Translations under genes and position numbers: made by a program | The notes under the pieces: generated by a model | What the model was told of the DNA's origin: nothing | What the model saw: the letters and a program-made list of their open reading frames with translations, nothing else | The model's database searches: none | Shown here: one piece after another, positions 18,291 through 25,044 of the stretch | Position numbering within the stretch: the stretch's first letter is position 1 | Layout: each line of letters opens with the position of its first letter | Assembly: GCA_023150915.1 (NCBI GenBank) | Contig: JAKLKA010000078.1 | Location: forward strand, 1-32,786 | Direction: 5' to 3' | DNA: 32,786 nucleotides | Source: Polyangiaceae bacterium | GTDB lineage: Bacteria > Myxococcota_A > Polyangia > Polyangiales > Polyangiaceae

Positions 18291-19042
18291 GCGTCGCGTC
18301 GTTCCTCCGCTCACCGGGCTGCCCACCGCTGGTGCTGGGCCACCGCGGCGCGCGGCGCGAGGCGCCCGAGAACACGCTGCCGGCGTTCGAGCTGGCCATG
18401 GCCCAAGGCGCCGCGGGTGTGGAGCTCGACGTGCGCCTCGACGGCAGCGGCCGGGTGATCGTGCTGCACGATCGCACCCTTTTGCGCGTGACCGCTGGCC
18501 GCGACGACCGCAACGTCGAGGCCTTGAGCGCCGACCAGCTCGACCAAGTGACCCTCGACGGGGGCGCGCGGGTTCCGACGCTTCAGCAGGTGCTCGGATG
18601 GGCCGCCCAGGGCAATCACCTGCTGAACGTGGAGCTGAAGCGCGACGTGGCCGAGCGCCGCGCCCTGGTTTGGCGCGTCGCGAAGCTGCTGCGCGCTCAC
18701 CCCGCCGCGCGCGAACGCGTGCTGCTCTCGTCGTTCGACCCGCTGTTCGTGCGGGCGCTGGCTTGGCTTCTGCCCGAGGTTCCGGTCTCTTGGCTGGTGC
18801 ACGAAAAGCAGCGTGTGCTGGGCGCCGCGCCGGGGTTTCGCCGGCTGGGTGCGGCCGGCGTGAACCCCGAGCTGGCCCTGGCCAGCGACGCCCGGCTGCG
18901 CCGCTGGCGGGCCCGCGGCGCGTTGATCGCCGTGTGGACCGTGAACCAACCGGACGACGCGCTGCGCCTGGCGCGCGCCGGCGTGGACGCCGTCATCAGC
19001 GACGTCCCGGGCACCGTCGTGGCCGCGCTGGCCTCACGCTGA
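18287..19042 (+). CDS. glycerophosphodiester phosphodiesterase
   Basis: This 251-residue cytoplasmic GDPD hydrolyses glycerophosphodiesters to glycerol-3-phosphate and an alcohol. The family motifs are clear: LGHRGARREAPENTLPAF (catalytic His and Arg, then the ENT block), GVELDVRLDGSG (acidic metal ligands), VLHDRTLLRVT (second His), VELKRD, and a C-terminal IAVWTVNQPDDA. No signal peptide is visible, so it is UgpQ-like rather than periplasmic GlpQ. The start is TTG 18287, overlapping the DHH gene's stop. The 3' end overlaps the opposing agmatinase-like gene by nine bases. Confidence 0.92.
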   Translation: MSVASFLRSPGCPPLVLGHRGARREAPENTLPAFELAMAQGAAGVELDVRLDGSGRVIVLHDRTLLRVTAGRDDRNVEALSADQLDQVTLDGGARVPTLQQVLGWAAQGNHLLNVELKRDVAERRALVWRVAKLLRAHPAARERVLLSSFDPLFVRALAWLLPEVPVSWLVHEKQRVLGAAPGFRRLGAAGVNPELALASDARLRRWRARGALIAVWTVNQPDDALRLARAGVDAVISDVPGTVVAALASR

Positions 19043-20200
19043 GATGCGGCCGCCGCGCGCGTCGCGGGTGCTGGGCGCCGGGCGAGCGCTGCGCCGGGTG
19101 TCGGCGATGGCCGCCAGGATCTCTTGCAGCACCATCACGCCCGCATGCGCAGTGATGTCGGACAGATCGAAGGGCGGACAGATCTCGACCACGTCGAAAC
19201 CCACGATCTCGCTGCCGACCAGAGCCCGCAACATCTGCTGCAGCTCCCAGGAAGTCATGCCGCCGGGCCACGGGATGCCCACGCCGGGCGCCTGCGCCGG
19301 GTCGAGCGCGGCAATGTCGACGCTGACATAGACCGGGCCCTGCCGCACCACCTTGCGCAGCGTGCTGACCGCCGAGTGAAGGTCCCACTTCACCTCGTCG
19401 ACGTTGACGATCTCGAAGCCGTGGCTGAGCGCGAAGGACAGATCGCCGGCGTTCGAGTACGGGCCGCGGAGCCCGATCTGGATGGTCCAGTCGGGACGGA
19501 TGAGCCCCTCGGTGACCGCGTGCCGCACCACACTGCCGTGGTGGATCTCGCGGCCCCAGGCGGGCCCGGCGGTGTTGCTGTGGGCGTCGATGTGGACGAG
19601 GCCAAAAGCCTTGAGCTTGGCGCGGTGAATGCCCCGCAGCGCGCCCAACGTGACGGTCTGATCGCCGCCGATGAACCCGCCCACCACGCCCGAGCGCGCG
19701 ATGGCTTCGGCGCGGTGCGTGACCGCGGCGATGGCCGCGTCGATGTCGTGCGGCGACGCCGCCACGTCGCCGCCGTCGGCGACTCGCAGCTCTTCGAAGA
19801 CGTCGATGCCGAGCGCGGCCGAGAAGCCCCGCGCCAGGGCCGATGCGTCACGCACCGCCCGAGGCGCCAGGCGCGCACCCGGCCGATAGCTGGAGCCGGC
19901 GTCGAACGGCACGCCGCAGAGCAGCACGTCGACGTCGGGCACCTGCCCCGGGTCTTGGACCATGGGCAAGCGCAAGAAGGTGGGCACGCCGGCGAAGCGC
20001 GGCATGCGCTCGGAAGCCACCGGCAAGAGCTCGCCGCGACGGTCCGCTGCGTCGGGCGCGCTGGACCGCGCGCGCTTGGCGCTGGCCGCTTTGCTCTTCT
20101 GGACACGACCGCGCACCTCGGCGCGCTCTTTGGCAGCCGCCAAACGCTGGGCCCTGGCCGCGTCGACCTGTGCCGCCCGAGCTTTGCGCTTCTTGGCCAT
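19034..20200 (-). CDS. arginase/agmatinase-family protein with a degenerate metal site
   Basis: This 388-residue ureohydrolase-fold protein is recognised by VLLCGVPFDAGSSYRPGARLAP, FIGGDQTVTLG, VHIDAHSNT, IHHGSVVRH and YVSVDIAALDPAQAPGVG. The binuclear Mn site of the family is built from GGDH, DAHxD and DxD. Here these read GGDQ (Q181), DAHSN (D205, H207, N209) and DIA (D295, A297), so three of six metal ligands are gone. It also has an extra basic N-terminus of about 55 residues (MAKKRKARAAQ and onwards, Lys/Arg/Ala-rich). It is probably not a normal agmatinase. It may be a pseudoenzyme or bind one metal for a different reaction. It is last in a minus-strand cluster, 41 bases after a lipoprotein gene. 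Confidence 0.85.
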   Translation of the reverse strand: MAKKRKARAAQVDAARAQRLAAAKERAEVRGRVQKSKAASAKRARSSAPDAADRRGELLPVASERMPRFAGVPTFLRLPMVQDPGQVPDVDVLLCGVPFDAGSSYRPGARLAPRAVRDASALARGFSAALGIDVFEELRVADGGDVAASPHDIDAAIAAVTHRAEAIARSGVVGGFIGGDQTVTLGALRGIHRAKLKAFGLVHIDAHSNTAGPAWGREIHHGSVVRHAVTEGLIRPDWTIQIGLRGPYSNAGDLSFALSHGFEIVNVDEVKWDLHSAVSTLRKVVRQGPVYVSVDIAALDPAQAPGVGIPWPGGMTSWELQQMLRALVGSEIVGFDVVEICPPFDLSDITAHAGVMVLQEILAAIADTRRSARPAPSTRDARGGRISA

Positions 20201-20241
20201 CGCGAAGCGGAACTATAGAGAAAAAAACCGTGCCCGGCTCG

Positions 20242-21135
20242 TCAATCGGCGCACGCGGCGTGGCGCACACTGACCCCACGGGGCGGCATTTGGCGAAACA
20301 CCCCTTCGGGAAGTGGCGGGTTGTGCACGACTTCTTTGTTCCGGAGCACGAGCTCTTGATCCGTGTCGGGGGTCACCAGGCGGACGCGCTGAGGCACCTC
20401 GGCGCTGCACGCGGGCCCGCTGGGCAAGAGGGTGGGCTCGAGCCCTTCCGGATCCTTGCGGGGCGGCGCGGTCTTCACCGTCTCGTGGTCGGCAAGGTAC
20501 GCGCGATACAGGTCCATGCCGTGCTGGGCCACCTGGACCTCGAGCACACGGACGCGTTGCTTCTGCCAGGGCTCGGCCCAGTCGCCGGGGTGCGGCTCGA
20601 GGTGGATCTCTTGCGTGGCCGAGTGCTTGCTGGTCACCCTGAGCACGTATTCGCCGCCCTCCCAGGCCAGGGTGGCTTGCCCGGGCTCGTGCACCAGGAC
20701 CGGCGCCTCGCCCCGCAACAGCTGAGAGAGCGCGAACGGGGGCACCGGCACCTGGGTGAAACGCGCCACGTTGCAGGTGTTGGCGGGCCCCCGCAAGAAC
20801 GTCTTCTCTTTCAGGTCGTAGAGCGCGAAGTCACGACCGTCGGAGGTCAAGGTCGAGAGCGTCACGCCGAACGGGCTGAACACATCGAAGCGCAGCGCGT
20901 CGGGCAACATGCTCATGTAGAGCACGTTGCCGCGCACCCGACCGCGCTCGCCGAAGTAGTCGAGCTTGGCCTCGCCCTGAACGCCGCGACTGCAGGCGTA
21001 GGTGGCGTGCATGCGCTCGAGCGCGTCGTGGGCACTGGGAAATCGAGATGGCGGCGGTGAGCGCGAGCAGCCGGCGAGCGCAGCGGAGAGCCCACCGAGC
21101 CAGACCAGCCGCCGCGCGTTCACCGGGCGCTTCAT
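20242..21135 (-). CDS. outer-membrane-type lipoprotein, LolB/DUF4292-like
   Basis: This is a 297-residue protein with a clear lipoprotein signal: basic start, hydrophobic segment and the lipobox SAALAGC, cleaved before the cysteine. The mature part reads like the half-barrel fold that binds lipids in LolB, LolA and related DUF4292 proteins: ALERMHATYA, GEAKLDYFGERGRVRGNVLYM, ALRFDVFSPFGVTLSTLTSDG and FALYDLKEKTFLRG. This family link is my reading of the pattern, not a search. It starts at ATG 21135, overlapping the HARE-HTH gene's stop by four bases (ATGA), so it is expressed with that gene. A short GC stem plus seven T residues after its stop may be a weak terminator before the arginase-like gene. 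Confidence 0.78.
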   Translation of the reverse strand: MKRPVNARRLVWLGGLSAALAGCSRSPPPSRFPSAHDALERMHATYACSRGVQGEAKLDYFGERGRVRGNVLYMSMLPDALRFDVFSPFGVTLSTLTSDGRDFALYDLKEKTFLRGPANTCNVARFTQVPVPPFALSQLLRGEAPVLVHEPGQATLAWEGGEYVLRVTSKHSATQEIHLEPHPGDWAEPWQKQRVRVLEVQVAQHGMDLYRAYLADHETVKTAPPRKDPEGLEPTLLPSGPACSAEVPQRVRLVTPDTDQELVLRNKEVVHNPPLPEGVFRQMPPRGVSVRHAACAD

Positions 21136-22832
21136 GAGCCTCGGAGCGCCTCGAGCAAGTCCAGATCGGGCACTGGAAGGCTGACGCGCGTCTCGATCAC
21201 CGCGACGCCGTGCTCTTCGCACAGCCGCGCCAGACCCACGCCGTCGACCAAGGCCACCGGCGCCGCGCCGGGGGCCGAGGCCTCTTCGCGGGCGCCGGAC
21301 AGGACCTGACCGGTGGTCAAGAGCCAGCCCGCGGCGGCCGGCCCATAATGGTGGAGCGCGCCCCGCAGCTCGGTGACGCGTTCGCGCCCGATCTCGCGGC
21401 CGTCGCGCCGCACCACGATGGCGGTGGGCACGCTGCCGCTGGGGCCCCGCGCCACGGCCGAGAGGTGAAGCTCGGAGCCCGGTGAGCCGGGACGACGCAC
21501 CGCCTGGATGTCGGTCATTCCGATGCGCTCGAGCAGCAGGCAGATGAGCTCGCCCAGAGCGCGGTGTGGCAGGTCTTGGAACCGCCGCACCAGAGAACGG
21601 CGCACCGCCTCGCGGTAGCGGTCGGCTTGCGCCGCGATCTCGCGCTCGAGACGCGCGGCCTCTGGATCCAGAGACCAATCGGTCAGCGCCAGGCGCCCAC
21701 CGCTGATCCGGAAGCGGACACGCTGACCGGACGCGCTGCGGCGCAGGTTGTCTGCCCGGGCCGCAGCCAAGATCTGGCCTTGGGCCTGTTGGAAGTCGCC
21801 GCTGAGCCGCCCGCGCCGCTGCGCGAGATCGGCCAGCTTCTGCGCGCCGACCGGCCCGCCCCCGCGATCGAAGGTGGCCAAGAGCGACGCCACGGCGTCA
21901 GCCAGCGGCCGCCCCGCGAGCTCGTCGAGCGGCGCCCCGCCGTCGTCCCGGCGGTCGCGATCCCGGTCGCGATCCCGATCACGCTCACCCCGGTCGCGAT
22001 CGCGATCCCGGTCGCGATCTCGCCCGCGCTCACGGTCGCGACCGCGATCGGCGCCGCGATCGGCGCCGCGATCGGCGCCGCGATCGGCGCCGCGATCGGC
22101 GCCGCGATCGGCGCCGCGATCGCGCTCTTCCGGCTCACCTTCGCGCTCGATGTCGATCGGGACGTCGGCCGGTGCGTCGGACACGGTGTACCCGGGCAGA
22201 TCGTCGCCGCCGTTGCGCGTCTCTTCACGCTCGCTGCCGCGACCGCGGCGGCGGCGGCGACGACGGCGACGGTTCGCGTCACCCTCGACCCCTTCTTCTT
22301 CACCCTCGGCCTCTGCCTCGGGGCGTCCGAAGATGGGCAGGTCGTCGTCTTCTTCGGCTTCGAACAGGTCGCTGGCTGCGGCAGCGCGCTGCCTTCGCGC
22401 CAGCTCTTCTTGGTCGGCGTTCGCCGCCGGAGCCTCTTCGCTCTCTTCCTCGTCCGGGCTCTGGCCGGGCGCTGAGCGCAGCAGCTCTTCTTCTTCGTCT
22501 TCGTCGCCCTTGCTCGAGCTGGGCAGCTGCGACAGGTCGATGGTCGCGTGCTTGGCGATCTCGAGCGCGGGGGTGCGGTCGGCCAAGCCCTTGTCGATCG
22601 TGGCCTGATCCCAGTCCCTGAGCGCGAAGACCCCAGGCTTGATCCGGACGAGGGGATTGTCTTTTTCCCCCTTCTTCACCAGCGCTGCGAGCCGTGCCCC
22701 CATGGTCACCTCGGGGCTCTTGCCCACGTGGCTCAGCAGGTTCTTCTCGATGGCGACGTCCGTGATCTCCTTATAATGAAGGGGCTTGCCCACGAGGCGC
22801 AGGACCTGCGCCGCAGCTTCCGTAAAAGTCAT
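21132..22832 (-). CDS. HARE-HTH protein with repeat linker and degenerate Mrr-like nuclease domain
   Basis: This is a 566-residue, three-part protein. Residues 1-75 (MTFTEAAAQVLRLVGKPLHY, then KEITDVAIEKNLL) are a HARE-HTH winged helix, as in RpoE delta and ASXL proteins. Residues about 90-300 are disordered: acidic Glu/Asp runs, a nine-arginine cluster (NRRRRRRRRRG), then GADR and RD repeats. Residues 424-566 look like an Mrr-type restriction-endonuclease fold: LICLLLERIGMTD, then ELRGALHHYG, LLTTGQVLS and VALVDGVGLARL. The usual catalytic QxK is VVRR and the acidic strand reads SELHLS, so nuclease activity is doubtful and DNA binding more likely. ATG 22832 matches the family start. The frame is open upstream to 23486 but that is a shadow of the macrodomain gene. 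Confidence 0.82.
   Translation of the reverse strand: MTFTEAAAQVLRLVGKPLHYKEITDVAIEKNLLSHVGKSPEVTMGARLAALVKKGEKDNPLVRIKPGVFALRDWDQATIDKGLADRTPALEIAKHATIDLSQLPSSSKGDEDEEEELLRSAPGQSPDEEESEEAPAANADQEELARRQRAAAASDLFEAEEDDDLPIFGRPEAEAEGEEEGVEGDANRRRRRRRRRGRGSEREETRNGGDDLPGYTVSDAPADVPIDIEREGEPEERDRGADRGADRGADRGADRGADRGADRGRDRERGRDRDRDRDRDRGERDRDRDRDRDRRDDGGAPLDELAGRPLADAVASLLATFDRGGGPVGAQKLADLAQRRGRLSGDFQQAQGQILAAARADNLRRSASGQRVRFRISGGRLALTDWSLDPEAARLEREIAAQADRYREAVRRSLVRRFQDLPHRALGELICLLLERIGMTDIQAVRRPGSPGSELHLSAVARGPSGSVPTAIVVRRDGREIGRERVTELRGALHHYGPAAAGWLLTTGQVLSGAREEASAPGAAPVALVDGVGLARLCEEHGVAVIETRVSLPVPDLDLLEALRGS
21952..22114. repeat. coding tandem repeats (12-bp GADR units and Arg-Asp units)
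   Basis: There are six head-to-tail copies of CGCGATCGGCGC at 22043-22114, encoding GADR repeats on the minus strand. A less regular run of 6-bp CGATC(C/G)-type units lies at about 21952-22040 and encodes alternating Arg-Asp. Both unit lengths keep the frame, so copy number can change without breaking the protein. Confidence 0.85.
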
Positions 22833-22845
22833 TCTGAGTCTCTTG

Positions 22846-22867
22846 GTTCTTGGAGAACATCGGGTTC
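22846..22867. promoter_or_regulatory. three alternating GTTC/GAAC half-sites (putative operator)
   Basis: GTTC at 22846-22849, GAAC at 22855-22858 and GTTC at 22864-22867 are each separated by exactly five bases, giving a 9-bp period. The last two lie within a perfect 6-bp inverted repeat GAGAAC-N5-GTTCTC (22853-22869). The array begins 14 bases upstream of the HARE-HTH ATG, a position suited to repression. Confidence 0.45.
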
Positions 22868-22942
22868 TCTCGGGTGGCACGCCTGGGAAGCGCTCATCGC
22901 TCCCGCCTCCGGCAATGCACACACGCGGCCCCGGGCATAGCA

Positions 22943-22958
22943 CGGCCCCAGAGGGCCG
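22943..22958 (-). other. GC hairpin after the macrodomain gene, no T tract
   Basis: CGGCCC and GGGCCG form a 6-bp stem with a 4-base loop, 12 bases past the macrodomain gene's stop on the minus strand. It lacks a T run, so it may be an mRNA-stabilising or Rho-associated hairpin rather than an intrinsic terminator. Confidence 0.35.
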
Positions 22959-22969
22959 GGGAACCGGAA

Positions 22970-23524
22970 TCACCGGAACAGGCCATCGGCGGCGGTTCGG
23001 TAAGCGGCGAGCGTCGCGTCGTCGAACAGCACGAAGCGGATCTGGCGGGGGAACGGACCCTCGCCGATCCCGCGCCGAACCGCCTCGAGCGCCACCGGCG
23101 CCGCGAGGGCCACGGGGTAACCGTAGACTCCGGTGCTGATCGAAGGGAACGCGATCGACTCGAGCTCGCGCCGGCGGCACAGCTCGAGCGCCTTGGCGTA
23201 GCAGCGCGCGAGCAGCTTCGGCGCGCTGTCGCCCTCGCGGTCGTAGATGGGGCCCACGCAGTGGATCACCCACTTCGCTGCGAGATCGAAGCCGGGCGTG
23301 ATCACCGCGCCGCCGGTCTCGAGCACGCCGCCGGGCAGGTCGCGCTTGAGCTCGATCAGCGCCTGCGCAAGGCCGGGACCTGCCGCGCGGTGGATCGCGC
23401 CGTCGACGCCGCCGCCGCCCATCAGCATGGCGTTGGCCGCGTTGGCGATGGCGACGGTATCGCTCGAAACGATGTCTCCGCAGCAAAGCTCGAGGCTCGC
23501 CTCCCCCAGCGCGTAGCGGTGCAT
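22970..23524 (-). CDS. macrodomain protein (MacroD-type ADP-ribose hydrolase)
   Basis: This 184-residue single-domain macro protein binds ADP-ribose; relatives remove ADP-ribose from proteins or deacetylate O-acetyl-ADP-ribose. The signature blocks are intact: IANAANAMLMGGGGVDGAIH (the NAAN and GGGGVDxAIH elements of the MacroD class), WVIHCVGPIYD, and FPSISTGVYGYP in the diphosphate-binding loop. ATG 23524 gives the standard length. It is transcribed ahead of the HARE-HTH, lipoprotein and arginase-like genes with a 137-base gap, so it may or may not share their transcript. It is divergent from the small gene at 23604. Confidence 0.92.
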   Translation of the reverse strand: MHRYALGEASLELCCGDIVSSDTVAIANAANAMLMGGGGVDGAIHRAAGPGLAQALIELKRDLPGGVLETGGAVITPGFDLAAKWVIHCVGPIYDREGDSAPKLLARCYAKALELCRRRELESIAFPSISTGVYGYPVALAAPVALEAVRRGIGEGPFPRQIRFVLFDDATLAAYRTAADGLFR

Positions 23525-23603
23525 GACCGAAACTAAAGAGGATTTCGGGCCGGGCACAAGCCCTGCTCGGCGCCGGCGCGATTTCTGCCGTAAGCTCTGG
23601 GGC

Positions 23604-23972
23604 GTGGACCCCGAGCGCCTGTTGAGGGAGCTCGTCGAGGTGGCCCGCGAGGTCGGGGTCACCGTTCGCATCGAGCCGCTACGCCTGGCAATGCACCACG
23701 CCTCGGGGGGCATGATCCGCCTGAACGGCAAGACCTTGGTCTTGCTGGACGCGAAGAGCCCGCTGTTCGACCGCGTGCTCACCCTGGCCGACGCCATCGC
23801 ATCGCTCACCAGCGGCGAGCTGCCCTCGGCCGCCAGTGCCGAGGTCCGCGAGCTGATCGAGGCAGCGCGCGCGAAGCGTGAAGGCAGAGCGGCGGTGGGT
23901 GAGAGCCGGGCCCGAGCCGTACGGGTGCTCGCGCGACCGAAGCCGGGCTTGCGCCGCGCGCGCGCGCGGTGA
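23604..23972 (+). CDS. small hypothetical protein upstream of murB
   Basis: This is a 122-residue protein I do not recognise. GTG 23604 (MDPERLLRELVEVAREVGV) is preferred to the ATG at 23523, which lies inside the opposing macrodomain start and would add a poorly structured tail. The core alternates helix and strand (VTVRIEP, then GGMIRLNGKTLVLLDAKSPLF, then RVLTLADAIASL), suggesting a compact cytoplasmic domain. The C-terminus is a basic Arg/Ala-rich tail. TAAGCT lies seven bases before the GTG and may be a -10 box of a leaderless mRNA. murB follows after 18 bases, so the two are likely co-transcribed. Confidence 0.7.
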   Translation: MDPERLLRELVEVAREVGVTVRIEPLRLAMHHASGGMIRLNGKTLVLLDAKSPLFDRVLTLADAIASLTSGELPSAASAEVRELIEAARAKREGRAAVGESRARAVRVLARPKPGLRRARAR

Positions 23973-23990
23973 GCGTGATAAGACGCGCCC

Positions 23991-25034
23991 GTGGAGCTCG
24001 AGCGCGACGTTTCGCTGGCGCAGAAGACGACCCTGGGAGTGGGGGGCAATGCCGAGTGTTTCGCCCGAGCGGCCAGCGAGGCCGCGGTCGGGCGTGCTCT
24101 TGCCTGGGCCCGCGAGCAGGGTCGCCGGGTGTACGTGCTGGGCGGTGGCAGCAACATCGTGGTCAGCGACGCCGGCGTGGCAGGCCTGGTGCTCGCGGTC
24201 CGGCTCCGAGGCATCGACTGGCACGACGACGGGAGCGTGACGGTCGCGGCGGGTGAACCCTGGGACGGCTTCGTTCGGGGCGCGGTGGAGCGCGGGCTCG
24301 CCGGCGTCGAGTGCCTGAGCGGCGTGCCGGGGCTTTCCGGCGCGACCCCGATCCAGAACGTGGGCGCCTACGGCCAAGAGGTGAGCGAGACCATCGAGCG
24401 GGTGGTCGCCGTCGATCGGGCGACGGGCGAGCGGGTGGAGCTCACCCGCAGCGATTGCGACTTCGCCTATCGGGACAGCTTTTTCAAGCGCGACGCGCCC
24501 GACCGCTTCGTGGTGCTCGCGGTGGTCTTTCGACTGCGCCCCGGCGGCGCCCCCAAGCTCGCCTACCCCGAGCTCGAGCGGGCCGTGCCCGCGGCCCCCA
24601 GCCTGGCAGAGGTGCGAACCACGGTGCTCGCGCTTCGCGCCAAGAAATCGATGCTCTTCGATCCGGCGGACGAGAACGGCCGAAGCTGTGGCTCGTTTTT
24701 CGTCAACCCGATCGTGAGCGCCGAGCAGGCCGCACGCATCGCGGCCGACGACATGCCGCGCTACCCCCAGGCCGACGGGCGCGTGAAGCTCTCGGCGGCA
24801 TGGCTGATCGAGCGCTCGGGCTTGGCCAAAGGCACCCGCGACGGCAACGTGGGCCTCTCTACCAAGCACACGCTGTGCATCGTCGCCCACGCCGGCGCTC
24901 GCTCGGACGAGGTGCTGGCCTTCGCGAGTCGCGTGCAGCGCACGGTGCACGCCCGCTTCGGGGTCCCGCTCGAGCCCGAGCCGGTGCTCTGGGGCTTCGG
25001 TTCCGGGCTGCCCGAGCTCGGCCCGGGCGAATGA
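23991..25034 (+). CDS. murB: UDP-N-acetylenolpyruvoylglucosamine reductase MurB
   Basis: This is a 347-residue FAD enzyme that reduces UDP-GlcNAc-enolpyruvate to UDP-MurNAc in peptidoglycan synthesis. The FAD-binding region shows TTLGVGGNAECF and VLGGGSNIVVSD. A GVPGLSGATPIQNVGAYGQE block, the SDCDFAYRDSFFK segment and the catalytic serine in GRSCGSFFVNP follow, with the C-terminal glutamate in LEPEPVLWG. The length and the SDCDFAYRDSFFK insertion fit the type I (E. coli-like) class. The start is GTG 23991. It is tail to tail with alaS, ten bases apart. Standing alone outside a mur cluster is not unusual for this class. Confidence 0.95.
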   Translation: MELERDVSLAQKTTLGVGGNAECFARAASEAAVGRALAWAREQGRRVYVLGGGSNIVVSDAGVAGLVLAVRLRGIDWHDDGSVTVAAGEPWDGFVRGAVERGLAGVECLSGVPGLSGATPIQNVGAYGQEVSETIERVVAVDRATGERVELTRSDCDFAYRDSFFKRDAPDRFVVLAVVFRLRPGGAPKLAYPELERAVPAAPSLAEVRTTVLALRAKKSMLFDPADENGRSCGSFFVNPIVSAEQAARIAADDMPRYPQADGRVKLSAAWLIERSGLAKGTRDGNVGLSTKHTLCIVAHAGARSDEVLAFASRVQRTVHARFGVPLEPEPVLWGFGSGLPELGPGE

Positions 25035-25044
25035 CCGCCGCCGC

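Noticed and set aside
20201-20241. intrinsic terminator between the lipoprotein and arginase-like genes
   Set aside because: There is a T run on the minus strand, but the stem before it is only about five base pairs including a wobble; too weak to list as a terminator.
22043-22114. possible CRISPR-like array
   Set aside because: The 12-bp units are head to tail with no spacers and are coding.
21564-22475. plus-strand frame with Ala/Ile-rich repeats opposite the HARE-HTH linker
   Set aside because: The repeats are simply the reverse reading of the GADR/RD codons; there is no independent evidence of coding.
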